Source of the DNA: Burkholderia ambifaria AMMD
GTDB lineage: Bacteria; Pseudomonadota; Gammaproteobacteria; Burkholderiales; Burkholderiaceae
Length of the DNA: 64,000 nt
NCBI RefSeq assembly: GCF_000203915.1
Contig: NC_008391.1
Span: 744,001 to 808,000, forward strand
Direction of reading: 5' to 3'
This document shows, in pieces, positions 56,382 to 64,000 of the stretch (the first letter of the stretch is position 1; every line of letters begins with the position of its first letter). A program made the translations under genes and the position numbers. Under the pieces are notes generated by a model. The model was not told the DNA's origin and did no database searches. It worked only from the letters and a program-made list of their open reading frames with translations.

Positions 56382-57434
56382 ATGATTCTTGTCTACCGCT
56401 ACCGCGTGAAGTCGCTCAACGGACTGCTCAACAAGCAGAGCCGTGCGGTGAACTACGTCTGGAACTTCTGCAATGACACGCAGAAGCACGCGCTCAAGTG
56501 GAGCAAGAAATGGCCGACGGGCTTCGATCTGAACGTGCTGACGACGGGGAGCAGCAAGGCGCTCGGCATCCACTCCGGCACGATCAACGCGACGTGCGAG
56601 CAATATGCGAAGTCGCGCAGTCAGCACCGTCGGCCCTACCTGCGCTATCGCGGCAGGAAATCGCTGGGCTGGGTGCCGCTGAAGGGCCGTGACCTGAAGC
56701 GCGAGGGTGACGCGTTCCGTTTCGCCGGCAACACGTTTCGCGTGTTCAACAGCCGGGCGCTTCCCGAAGGCAAGATCAAGGACGGGACCAACTTTGCGCA
56801 GGATGCACGCGGCAACTGGTTTCTCAACATCGTGATCGAGATGCCCGATGTGCAGGCCCGCCCGGTCCGTTCCGGTGTTGGCATCGATCTCGGCCTGAAA
56901 GACTTCGCCACACTTTCGACCGGCGAGAAGCTGCCCAATGACCAGTTCGGTCGACGCGCGACGGAAAAGCTTGCGAAAGCGCAACGGGCGCGCAAGCACA
57001 AGCGACATATCGCGAAGTTGCACGCCAAGGTCGCGAATGCCCGCGCCGATTTCCAGCACAAGCTCGCGCTCGATCTGGTGCGGCGTTTCGATTACATCGC
57101 GGTCGGCAACGTGTCGGCCGCGAAGCTCGCCAGAACCAGGATGGCGAAGAGCGTCTACGACGCATCCTGGTCGTCCTTCCGAAGCAAGCTCCGCTACAAG
57201 GCGATCGCGCACGGGGCCACGTTCGAGGAAGTCGACGAAAGCGGTTCTACCCAGTCCTGTTCGGCGTGCGGGTCGAAAGACAGCACGACGCGGCCGAAAG
57301 GTATCGCCGGACTGCGAATAAGAGAGTGGGCCTGCAGTGACTGTGGTGTCGTGCATGATCGAGATACCAACGCTGCCGTGAACATTCTCCGATGCGGACG
57401 TGCATCGCCAGGTGTGGGAATCACCTGCCTTTAG
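56382..57434 (+). CDS. tnpB: TnpB RNA-guided nuclease homologue
   Basis: A 350-residue TnpB. The RuvC-I aspartate is in GIDLGLKDFA, the zinc finger in CSACGSKDST/WACSDCG, and RuvC-III Asp in DRDTNAAVNIL. At the RuvC-II position, where a glutamate is usual (V-E-D-L), this protein has YIAVGNVSAAKL, with Gly. A candidate compensating Glu lies in ATFEEVDESGSTQ, as described for TnpBs with rearranged catalytic sites. Its stop codon lies inside the right-end hairpin, as usual when the guide RNA overlaps the 3' end of the gene. Confidence 0.92.
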   Translation: MILVYRYRVKSLNGLLNKQSRAVNYVWNFCNDTQKHALKWSKKWPTGFDLNVLTTGSSKALGIHSGTINATCEQYAKSRSQHRRPYLRYRGRKSLGWVPLKGRDLKREGDAFRFAGNTFRVFNSRALPEGKIKDGTNFAQDARGNWFLNIVIEMPDVQARPVRSGVGIDLGLKDFATLSTGEKLPNDQFGRRATEKLAKAQRARKHKRHIAKLHAKVANARADFQHKLALDLVRRFDYIAVGNVSAAKLARTRMAKSVYDASWSSFRSKLRYKAIAHGATFEEVDESGSTQSCSACGSKDSTTRPKGIAGLRIREWACSDCGVVHDRDTNAAVNILRCGRASPGVGITCL

Positions 57435-57451
57435 GCGGGTGAGGACGTCAA
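57370..57451 (+). ncRNA. Predicted TnpB guide RNA (reRNA/omegaRNA) scaffold
   Basis: The 3' end of tnpB and right end fold into three successive hairpins: GATGC...GCATC near 57391-57406, AGGTG...CACCT near 57410-57426, and the terminal CACCTGCC/GGCGGGTG stem. The scaffold ends GAGGACGTCAA at 57451. The bases that follow (GTAATCGGTTGGCGGATGCG) would be the guide. Boundaries at the 5' end are approximate. Confidence 0.6.
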
Positions 57452-57490
57452 GTAATCGGTTGGCGGATGCGAACGCACGCATGGCGCGCG

Positions 57491-58654
57491 TCACACGGTT
57501 GCGCGAATGAGGCCCGTCATCGGCCGTGTCGTGCCGCTTTCCGCGAACAGCGTGGACGCGGTACGGCCGGGATCGAGCCGCAGGCTTTCGGCGGCCGCGC
57601 CCGCGATCAGCGCGTCGAGCGACGCGGTCGGTTTCAGGTCGCGCCCTTCGTACAGGTCGCCCGGCCGCAAGCCGGGCCAGTCGGCGATCACGCGGCCGCC
57701 CGCGACCGCCCCGCCCGCCAGCATCGCGACCGACGCCTGCCCGTGATCGGTGCCGCCCGTGCCGTTCGCGGCGGCCGTGCGCCCGAACTCGGTCGCGACG
57801 AGCACCGTGGTCTGCTGCCATACGGGCCCGAGTCCGTCGCGCAACGCGGCGAGCATCGTGTCGAGCGCCTTCAACTGGTTCGCGAGCCGCGCGTTCTGCG
57901 CGCTGTGCGTGTCCCAGCCGCCCGTCTCGATCATCGCGATCCGCGGGCCATCGTCGCGTGCAAGAAACGTCGCCGCGAGCTTGCCGACGCCTGCCGGGTC
58001 CTGACGCGCATGCGCATCGCCGGCGAGCCCGCGCGCGGCCATCGCCGACTGCCACAGCGGCCCGAGCTGCGCGTCGGCCTCGTAAAGCGCCGACACGCGC
58101 GCGAGCAGATCGTCCGGCGCGGCTGGCAAACCGGACGCCGCATACGACGCGGCCTGCACGCCGCCGCGCAAGGCGAGCGGCACCGTCGGCGCGAATGCGA
58201 TCGCGCGCTCGCGCGTCGCCGGCAACATCGCGGCGAGGCGGTTCAGCCAGCCGTCCTTCACCTGGTATGGCGCGCGGCCGCCCGTCTCGAGCACGTTCTG
58301 GCCATCGAAATGCGAGCGGTCGCGATACGGCGATGCGATCGCGTGGACGAACAGCGCCTGTTTGTCGCGAACCATCTGTGCGGTCTGCACGAGCGACGGA
58401 TGCAGCGCGAACGTGCCGTCGATGCGTATCGCCGTCGACGAATCGATCGCCAGCGGCCCGCGCAGCGACGCATACGCGGGCTCCGCATACGGGACGACGA
58501 TGTTCAGCCCGTCGGCCGCGCCGCGCTGGATCACGAACACGAAGCGCCGGTCGGTTTCGACGTTCGCGAACACGATGCGCGGTGCGACGAGCATTGCGCC
58601 TGCGCCGGCCGCGGCAATGCTCAGGAAATGCCGACGGGTAATGGATCGAGCCAT
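57491..58654 (-). CDS. DUF1501 exported protein
   Basis: A 387-residue protein with a Tat signal (SITRRHFLSIAAAGAGAM) and the DUF1501 fold, a sulfatase/phosphatase-like core: RRFVFVIQRGAADGLNIVVP, then MIETGGWDTHSAQNARLA and TEFGRTAAANGTGGTDHG. Key Asp/His metal residues are present. The start ATG 58654 has GGAG six bases upstream and lies directly after the DUF1800 stop, so the two are co-translated. Their shared function is unknown. Confidence 0.9.
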   Translation of the reverse strand: MARSITRRHFLSIAAAGAGAMLVAPRIVFANVETDRRFVFVIQRGAADGLNIVVPYAEPAYASLRGPLAIDSSTAIRIDGTFALHPSLVQTAQMVRDKQALFVHAIASPYRDRSHFDGQNVLETGGRAPYQVKDGWLNRLAAMLPATRERAIAFAPTVPLALRGGVQAASYAASGLPAAPDDLLARVSALYEADAQLGPLWQSAMAARGLAGDAHARQDPAGVGKLAATFLARDDGPRIAMIETGGWDTHSAQNARLANQLKALDTMLAALRDGLGPVWQQTTVLVATEFGRTAAANGTGGTDHGQASVAMLAGGAVAGGRVIADWPGLRPGDLYEGRDLKPTASLDALIAGAAAESLRLDPGRTASTLFAESGTTRPMTGLIRATV

Positions 58655-58656
58655 GT

Positions 58657-60051
58657 TCATCTCCGTTGGAAATCGGGCGACACGAGCAGCAGTGCGAGCG
58701 ACGTGGTCGCGCTTTCGGCACGCGACAGCGCAGTCGCCGTCGGCTCGCTCAGCGAGCCGGCCAGCAGCGTGTTGCCGAGCGTGCGTGGATCGAGCCGGTC
58801 GCCCGTGCGTGCGGCGAGCCGCTGCGCGATTTCCACGCGTCGCACCAGCGCGTCGGGCGCGGCCCAGCTCGCGGCCAGATCGTCGTAGCCGGCCGGCGAC
58901 CCGGGCCGCCACACCGGCTGGCCGAGTTGCGCGAGCAGCGGCGCGGCCTTCAGGTCGCTCGCGTCGCGCCAGCCGAGCCCGCGCAGCGACGACACGGCCC
59001 ACTCCCACGGCGTCTTGAACTTGCGATTGACCGGCGACCATGCATCCGGCGCATCGACGAGCGCGCGATAGACCGTCGGCAAATCGCCACCGCTCGTCTC
59101 GAAGGCGCGGGCGAGCCGGTCGGTGAGCGCGGGCGGCGGATTGTCGGCGATGAAATGGCGCGCGAGCTGGAACGCGATATGCCGGCCCGTTGCCGGCGAA
59201 CGTGCGAGGTCGCCAAGGATTGCGCGCGCCTGCGCTTCGCCAGGCTGGTCGTAGGTGCGGCCCATTACCGTGCGAGCGCCCGGTTCGTGCAGCTTCGGGC
59301 GAAACACGAACGCGCCGGGTGCCGCATCGCCGGGCTGCGGGCCGCGTCCGCCGGCGATGCTCCAGCCGGTCAGCGCACGCGCGAATTCCGTCACGTCCGC
59401 TTGCGTATAGCCGGTGCGTACGCCGAGCGTATGCAGCTCCATGATCTCGCGCGCGAGGTTCTCGTTGAGACCACGGCGCGTCGCCGGATCACGGGCTTCG
59501 GCGCGCATCGCGGCCGGACTGTCGGGGCCGACCGAGCGTGCCTGGTCGAGGAACAGCTGCATCGCGGGATGCTGTTCGACGGCGACGAGCATGTCCTCGA
59601 AGCGGCCGAGCACGTGCGGGCGGATCGCATCGCGCTCGAATGCGCCCGCGTACGCGGCGACCTGCCCCTTGTCGACCGACACCGCGAAATGGTTCGCCCA
59701 GAAATGCACGAGGCGCTCGACGAACGGCGCGGGTGTGGTGAGCGCGGTGTTCAGCCGCGCGGCGACCGCACTGCGATACGCGTCGTAGCCGTCGCGACGG
59801 ATCGACTGCGCGGTCGCGCGCTTGGCTGCCGCGTCGTTGCTCGTCATCGCGTTGCGGGCGTTCGCGAAGCGCGTCGCGAGCGTGACCGCGTCCGGTTCAG
59901 CGGCCCATGCGGCCGGCCGCGCGTCGTAACGGTCGAATTGAGCGATCAGCGCCGCCTTCGGATCCGCAGGCGGCGCTTCGTCCGCCCGCGCGCCGAGACC
60001 GAAGCGGTTCAGCGCGATGGCGGCCGGTGAGATGTCGTTCGGATGGTCCAT
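58657..60051 (-). CDS. DUF1800 protein
   Basis: A 464-residue protein of the DUF1800 family, which almost always precedes DUF1501. Conserved parts are FVERLVHFWANHFAVSVDKG, GLNENLAREIMELHTLGVRT and MGRTYDQPGE. The start has no clear signal peptide (ALNRFGLGARADE), and it may travel out with its Tat-exported partner. The stop at 58657 abuts the DUF1501 start. Function unknown, probably in the periplasm. Confidence 0.9.
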   Translation of the reverse strand: MDHPNDISPAAIALNRFGLGARADEAPPADPKAALIAQFDRYDARPAAWAAEPDAVTLATRFANARNAMTSNDAAAKRATAQSIRRDGYDAYRSAVAARLNTALTTPAPFVERLVHFWANHFAVSVDKGQVAAYAGAFERDAIRPHVLGRFEDMLVAVEQHPAMQLFLDQARSVGPDSPAAMRAEARDPATRRGLNENLAREIMELHTLGVRTGYTQADVTEFARALTGWSIAGGRGPQPGDAAPGAFVFRPKLHEPGARTVMGRTYDQPGEAQARAILGDLARSPATGRHIAFQLARHFIADNPPPALTDRLARAFETSGGDLPTVYRALVDAPDAWSPVNRKFKTPWEWAVSSLRGLGWRDASDLKAAPLLAQLGQPVWRPGSPAGYDDLAASWAAPDALVRRVEIAQRLAARTGDRLDPRTLGNTLLAGSLSEPTATALSRAESATTSLALLLVSPDFQRR

Positions 60052-60255
60052 GACGGGGGTTCTCGCGATGCGTACCCGTGTTTAACGGGCGGCGGGGGGA
60101 AATCCGTCGGGGGATGTGAGAAATATTTTTTGGGGTGTCAGCGCGTGCGTCTTGCGATCGGCTTTCAAACGCCGGCGGGCAGTCGGGTCGTCGCGCGCTG
60201 AATTTTTGTCATGGATGGCGAAACGATTGCCCTGCCGTGCGCACGTTCGCGGCTA

Positions 60256-61101
60256 TCACCCCAACTCGAACGACGTCACGCCGAACACGCGATCGATCGC
60301 AATCGCGGGCACTTCTTTCGTATACATCCGCGCGGTCTCGAATACGCTCGACATGCCGTGCCGTTCCGCCAGCGCAACAGCCGCAGGATTCGTTTCCGGC
60401 ACGTCGAGCGTGATCACCTCGCCGGGCATCCGCGCCGCCAGCGCACGAAACAGCCCCGTGGCGATCCCGGCATCATCGGCAAAGAGCGGGCCGATCTTGC
60501 AGCCCGCCTTGCAGCGGCGTATGACACCGTAGCCGGCGACACGGCCACCATCGATCGTTGCGAGCGCAACGGCATCCGGTTGAGCAATCCAGACCGAGAC
60601 GAAACGCTCGCGCGCTGCGGGGAAACACCGGCGATCGTAGGCAAGCAGCTGCTCGAACGGTACATCGGCCGCTGCCGCCACATGCGCGCACCCGATGCCG
60701 TCGACGCGCCCCTGATAGCGGATGTTGCGATACGCGAGCCGGAACCCGGACTTCGCGTAGCTCGCCTGCCGGGCAACGACACCGTCGAGACCGATGTTAC
60801 GGTCTCCAAGGTAACGCACGCCGTGTTGCCAGATGCGCAAACCGAAGCCTTGGCCGCGAAACGCGGGTTTCACGATGTAGAGACCGATGAAGCCGAAGCG
60901 CTCGTCATAGGCGACAGCGGCGAGGCAAGCGACCGGCTCGCCACGCCAGACGCCGACGAAAAAACCGGCCGGGTCCGCTTCCCTGAAACAATGCGGGTCG
61001 TGCAAGCCGGGGTTCCACCCTTCTGCAGCCGCCCATTCGACCGACATGGCCACCTCGTCGGCCGACATGGTACGCACGATAAAGTCTTCACCTCGATTCA
61101 T
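60256..61101 (-). CDS. GNAT acetyltransferase with YitH/HolE-type C-terminal domain
   Basis: A 281-residue two-domain protein. The N-terminal GNAT has FIGLYIVKPAFRGQGFGLRI (acetyl-CoA loop), and the C-terminal half (CKIGPLFADDAGIATGLFRA, then VPETNPAAVALAERHGM) matches the DUF1248/acetyltransferase-18 domain. ATG 61101 was chosen; the upstream frame is unsupported. Substrate unknown. It stands alone, divergent from nothing close. Confidence 0.88.
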   Translation of the reverse strand: MNRGEDFIVRTMSADEVAMSVEWAAAEGWNPGLHDPHCFREADPAGFFVGVWRGEPVACLAAVAYDERFGFIGLYIVKPAFRGQGFGLRIWQHGVRYLGDRNIGLDGVVARQASYAKSGFRLAYRNIRYQGRVDGIGCAHVAAAADVPFEQLLAYDRRCFPAARERFVSVWIAQPDAVALATIDGGRVAGYGVIRRCKAGCKIGPLFADDAGIATGLFRALAARMPGEVITLDVPETNPAAVALAERHGMSSVFETARMYTKEVPAIAIDRVFGVTSFELG

Positions 61102-61328
61102 GGTTCGCCCCTGTCGCGGCCCTCGAGCTTGCCGCATCGCGTTGCGGTGGATATACCGGGGAGGCACCGGCCGGCCGACGGAACAGGCTGTGCAAACCCG
61201 GCCTGAACCGAGACGGGCCGGCGAAATCGATCGCCCCGGAATTCGCATGCCCTCGGACCGCTATTACCGATCGGGTCATCATAATCCCGCAGACGGGTAT
61301 CTCGTGGAGCGCCGTCACGCAACGCCGC

Positions 61329-61832
61329 TCACTGCCCCTCCACCGCCCCCAGCTTCTTCTGCAACCTCGCCGGCAACCGCCAATTCCCACTCCGCCGCAA
61401 TCCGTCGACGAACTTCGCACGCTCATCCGGCGTCAACGTCGCCGCGAAATCGACCACGCTCCGCTCGACCTGTCCGCGCAACGCACTGTCCGCCGCTCGA
61501 GTACGATCGAGCGCCGCATCGATCGCCGGACGATCGAGCTGCGGCGCGGCCAGCAAATCCAGCACCGTGATCCGCCCATCGCGCCCTTCCCGCGCGAAAT
61601 CGCGACCGTCCTTGCGCGCCGCCTTCAACGCCGCGACGAATTCCTGCCGACGCGCATCGGACAATTCGTCCGCGGCGAACCGCAATGCCGTCCGTTGTCC
61701 GGGCATCCCGCCCGCATGCAGCTCGCGATGCGTCGAGAACCACTGATACACGCCGCCGCCAATCGCGCCGAGCATGAACACGTTCAGCACGACAGACCCG
61801 ACGAGAATGAATTTCCAGCCGCGTTCGCTCAT
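61329..61832 (-). CDS. Periplasmic heavy-metal sensor (CnrX/Spy-like)
   Basis: A 167-residue protein anchored by an N-terminal membrane segment (FILVGSVVLNVFMLGAIGGG), then a helical periplasmic domain with Spy/CpxP-like patterns such as LSDARRQEFVAALKAARK and LTPDERAKFVDGLRR. In CnrX-type systems such sensors bind Ni, Co or Cu and relieve the anti-sigma. Its start overlaps the anti-sigma stop by four bases. Confidence 0.85.
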   Translation of the reverse strand: MSERGWKFILVGSVVLNVFMLGAIGGGVYQWFSTHRELHAGGMPGQRTALRFAADELSDARRQEFVAALKAARKDGRDFAREGRDGRITVLDLLAAPQLDRPAIDAALDRTRAADSALRGQVERSVVDFAATLTPDERAKFVDGLRRSGNWRLPARLQKKLGAVEGQ

Positions 61833-62248
61833 TCGTCGCCTCCGTCGATGCTCGGGCCGCCGAAGGTCGTCGTCAGGTAGCCCGGTTCGTGTTGCGCGAT
61901 CGGTGCGCTACCGAGCATCAGCATCGACACGGCCACCGCACCCGCCAGTGCGCCGGCCAACCCGACGCCCGCGAACGCCGCGCCCGACCACCACACCTTT
62001 CCTCGTCGCCGCGCACGTTGCGGCGCGGGCGCCGACGCGACGATGCGTTCGACGAGCGCCGGCGCGGGCGGCGCGACCGTATCCTGTATGAGCCATGCAT
62101 CGAGCTCGGCGGCATCGTCGAGCGCCGCGAGCGCATCGCGCGGATGCGCTTGCGCCCACGCTTCGGCCGCCGCGCGTTCGTCTTGCGGCCAGCGCCGCGC
62201 ATCCGAGCCGTACGCGGCGACGATGGTACGGAATCGTTCGGGTGTCAT
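61829..62248 (-). CDS. Anti-sigma factor
   Basis: A 139-residue single-pass membrane protein. Its N-terminal cytosolic part is helical (RFRTIVAAYGSDARRWPQDE) and would bind the sigma factor. The membrane segment is AFAGVGLAGALAGAVAVSML, and the short C-terminal tail is periplasmic. ATGA overlaps with the sigma gene before it and the sensor gene after it indicate strict co-expression. No zinc-binding ASD motif is visible. Confidence 0.8.
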   Translation of the reverse strand: MTPERFRTIVAAYGSDARRWPQDERAAAEAWAQAHPRDALAALDDAAELDAWLIQDTVAPPAPALVERIVASAPAPQRARRRGKVWWSGAAFAGVGLAGALAGAVAVSMLMLGSAPIAQHEPGYLTTTFGGPSIDGGDE

Positions 62249-62997
62249 CGCTTGTCCTCGCTAGGTGGGTCGCCGGCCAGTTGCGCGCGCAGGTTGCGCC
62301 TCGCGCGCGCGAGCAGGCTTTCCAGCGCATCGACGGTGATGCCCATCAGGTTGGCCGCTTCAATATTCGACATGTCCTGATAGTACTGGAGCACGAGCGC
62401 TTCCCGCTGCCGGGGCGGCAACGCAGCGAGCGCCTGGCGCACGCGCGCGTCGCGCGAGCGTAACTCCGCTTGCGCGGCCGGCTCGGGTTGCGTGTCAGGC
62501 ACGTCGGGCAGCATGTCGACCGGCTCCTCGCGTCGTCCGCGCAAGCGGTCGTAGCACAAGTTCAGCACGACGCGATGCAGCCACGTGTCGAAGCGTGCTT
62601 CACCGGCCCGCCAGCGCGGCGCTTGATTCCAGATCCGCAGGAAGGTTTCCTGCGCAACGTCTTCGGCTTCGGCCCGGTCGCCGAGCATGCGCGTCGCGAG
62701 CGCGAGCAATCGCGGCAGCTTGCGTGCGACGAGCACGCGCACGGCCGACGCGTCGCGCGCGCCGACCCGCGCGACGAGTTCCGCGTCCGGATCGGCGTCG
62801 CTCAACGCAGGCCGCTCCGCAACGTGCCGTGCGAACGCCGCATGCTGCAAGCGGGTAGGCCCGCGGTCCGGCTGAAGCTCATCGTCGTGCTCTCCTTGCA
62901 TGCGTCGCGCGGGCACCGGACGGCGCCAGGACGACGCGTCGGCAACGCGCCCGAGATCGGCCCGGGCAGTTTCGTCGACATCCGGCTCGAACGGCAT
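62245..62997 (-). CDS. ECF RNA polymerase sigma factor
   Basis: A 250-residue sigma-70-family factor. Region 2 has DRAEAEDVAQETFLRIWNQA and VVLNLCYDRLRG; region 4 has LPPRQREALVLQYYQDMSNI followed by MGITVDALESLLARARR. The ATG at 62997 follows AGGA at good spacing and leaves a roughly 70-residue acidic N-terminal extension, longer than most ECF sigmas; a shorter start at MQGEHDDEL is possible. It would direct transcription of metal-stress genes when released by the anti-sigma. Confidence 0.9.
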   Translation of the reverse strand: MPFEPDVDETARADLGRVADASSWRRPVPARRMQGEHDDELQPDRGPTRLQHAAFARHVAERPALSDADPDAELVARVGARDASAVRVLVARKLPRLLALATRMLGDRAEAEDVAQETFLRIWNQAPRWRAGEARFDTWLHRVVLNLCYDRLRGRREEPVDMLPDVPDTQPEPAAQAELRSRDARVRQALAALPPRQREALVLQYYQDMSNIEAANLMGITVDALESLLARARRNLRAQLAGDPPSEDKR

Positions 62998-63031
62998 ATC
63001 GATCCTGTCGATCGCTCGCCGACCGGCGCGA

Positions 63032-63145
63032 TCAATATACGACGACCGGCGCGGGCCGGTAATACACCGGACGCGCCGGCACCACGACACAGCCGGCCAG
63101 CACGATGGCCGCGGCTGCCAGGATCACGAGAGTTCGAAAAGGCAT
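63032..63145 (-). CDS. 37-residue lipoprotein
   Basis: A short minus-strand ORF encodes MPFRTLVILAAAAIVLAGC, a perfect lipoprotein signal with lipobox LAGC, followed by VVVPARPVYYRPAPVVVY and a stop. It starts 35 bases before the sigma gene on the same strand and may be co-transcribed. The Tyr/Pro/Val mature part resembles the linker of YXWGXW proteins. It is small but its composition and context look real. Confidence 0.6.
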   Translation of the reverse strand: MPFRTLVILAAAAIVLAGCVVVPARPVYYRPAPVVVY

Positions 63146-63214
63146 GGCTCGACGGATGAGGTTACGTGGAAGTCCCGCCACACGGGCGCAGCGCGCCGCG
63201 CGGCACGCTGCGCA

Positions 63215-63514
63215 TCACGCCCAGTGACCGGGCACCCAGCGCCAGTTTGGCCCACCCGCGACCCAATGCCCGGGCACCCAGTGATAACCGGCGCGCACCC
63301 CTTGCCAGTGCCCGGGAATCCACACGTAACGGCCATGCCGCCAGTGCCAGTGGCCCTGATCCCACACGTAGCCCGCGCGCGGCGCCGGCATCACTTCGAC
63401 GCGCGGCGGCGGCGGTGCGACCGGCGCGACGATGACGGCCTGGGCGAATACGGCGGACGTCGCCAGCGCGGCTACGCATGCCGCGGCAAACCGTAATGAA
63501 ATGGAAAGTTTCAT
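63215..63514 (-). CDS. YXWGXW-repeat exported protein
   Basis: A 99-residue protein with a signal peptide (about 1-25, ending VFA) and a Pro-rich linker. Aromatic repeats follow: GYVWDQGHWHWRHGRYVW, then IPGHW, GYHWVPGHWVAGG and NWRWVPGHWA. It is a larger paralogue of the lipoprotein at 56044-56262, but lacks a lipobox. Function unknown; it may be periplasmic or surface-bound. It lies upstream of the ECF sigma operon. Confidence 0.88.
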   Translation of the reverse strand: MKLSISLRFAAACVAALATSAVFAQAVIVAPVAPPPPRVEVMPAPRAGYVWDQGHWHWRHGRYVWIPGHWQGVRAGYHWVPGHWVAGGPNWRWVPGHWA

Positions 63515-63831
63515 GCAAGACTCCGAAGCGTCGTGTATCGACCGTTCATGCCCGGAAGCGGCCGTTCATGCGTTAAACGACGCATTCGGCAAAATCCGTC
63601 GCGAAACCGACAAATAAATTTCCGCCGCGCCGGCAACGAACGAAACGAATGCCGCGCGCCCATCGCCGCATCGTGTCCGTACTGTGATTACCGCCTGTCA
63701 CAACCCGGCAAAACTGCGCTTCGACAATGCATGTCACCGGGATCCCGCTCGTTTCCGGCCCACGCCCCCGACGCGCTCGCGCACGACCGGGCGGTTCCGC
63801 ATTTCGCGTGTCATTCAACGAAAATACGATC
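63515..63831. other. Divergent intergenic region
   Basis: About 317 bases between two divergent exported-protein genes. Short frames here have no support. No operator or RNA gene was recognised. Confidence 0.4.
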
Positions 63832-64000
63832 ATGTCGAACCAGGACAACTTCCCCGCCGAGTCGAACGAGTCGAACGAGCCGGCCGCTTCCGTATCGCGT
63901 CGCGGCTTCCTGAAACTGGCCGGCGTCTCCGGCCTCGCCACCGCCGCGGGCGGGCTCGCGGCCGCGCGTGCCGCCGCGTCGAATCCGGACGGCACACCCG
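63832..64000 (+). CDS. Tat-exported protein, N-terminal part
   Basis: The gene starts at ATG 63832 and runs off the window. The 56 visible residues include an acidic, Asn/Ser-rich N-tail and a Tat motif SRRGFLKLAGVSGLATAAGG, followed by a polar start of the mature chain. It therefore binds a cofactor before export or is a redox or catalase-type enzyme, but the family cannot be told from this part. Confidence 0.75.
   Translation, partial: MSNQDNFPAESNESNEPAASVSRRGFLKLAGVSGLATAAGGLAAARAAASNPDGTP

Larger units (their letters stand above)
56278..57451 (+). mobile_element. Solo TnpB element of the IS200/IS605 superfamily (IS1341 type)
   Basis: The element contains only tnpB, with no tnpA. The right end is marked by a hairpin (57422-57429 with 57434-57441) and the conserved close GAGGACGTCAA ending at 57451. 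The left end is placed near hairpin-forming sequence at 56278-56330 (CCCCAAGGGG core) and is approximate. Lacking TnpA, it cannot move alone and depends on a transposase elsewhere, if it moves at all. Confidence 0.7.

Overview
The window is GC-rich (roughly two-thirds G+C by eye). It has the gene content and codon use of a Burkholderia cepacia complex-type beta-proteobacterium: an 87-residue second IF-1, subfamily-3 isocitrate lyase, GTP-type PEP carboxykinase, YXWGXW-repeat exported proteins and dense LysR/AraC/MarR/Lrp regulation. The genus assignment is inferred from protein character; no search was run.

Layout. 1-3 kb: end of an M14-type deacylase, a zinc-ribbon membrane protein and rdgC. 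3.2-11.2 kb: a sulfur-scavenging-type cluster (GNAT, two amino-acid-type binding proteins, two flavin monooxygenases, a fused ABC permease-ATPase) ending in a decayed third monooxygenase. 11.2-14.2 kb: an AT-richer acyltransferase gene, a sulfonate-binding-protein scrap, and a hydrolase-MarR operon behind two tandem palindromes. 14.6-26.1 kb: BNR-repeat secreted protein, alcohol dehydrogenase, ZnuD-like TonB receptor with a Zur-like box, a chemoreceptor relic, otsA, an ftsH paralogue and an AcpA-type phosphatase. 26.4-31 kb: pckG and aceA (gluconeogenesis and glyoxylate shunt), each with its own terminator. 31.4-33.6 kb: YbaK editing protein, YheO-like regulator and a PLP dehydratase. 34-37 kb: relics, then a cobalamin riboswitch, a 40-codon leader ORF and btuB. 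37-45.7 kb: LysE exporter/Lrp, VOC protein, AraC/BisC, a CusF-DUF2182-DUF1326 metal-handling group and an MFS transporter. 45.8-49.5 kb: gamma carbonic anhydrase, infA, a cold-shock gene and a FitAB toxin-antitoxin pair among several gene scraps. 49.7-55.5 kb: GT87 and acyltransferase envelope genes, LysR and an MdtD-like exporter. 55.5-64 kb: small lipoproteins, a solo TnpB element with its right-end guide-RNA scaffold, a DUF1800-DUF1501 pair, a GNAT protein, an ECF sigma/anti-sigma/metal-sensor operon, YXWGXW proteins and the start of a Tat-exported protein.

Relics are frequent (about ten truncated or frameshifted genes), often where two broken genes abut. This suggests repeated deletion and replacement between conserved blocks. 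The strongest leads are the TnpB element that lacks the canonical RuvC-II glutamate, the leader ORF overlapping btuB, the tandem MarR-type operators, the Met/Cys-rich metal trio, and the sulfur cluster with its permease-ATPase fusion.
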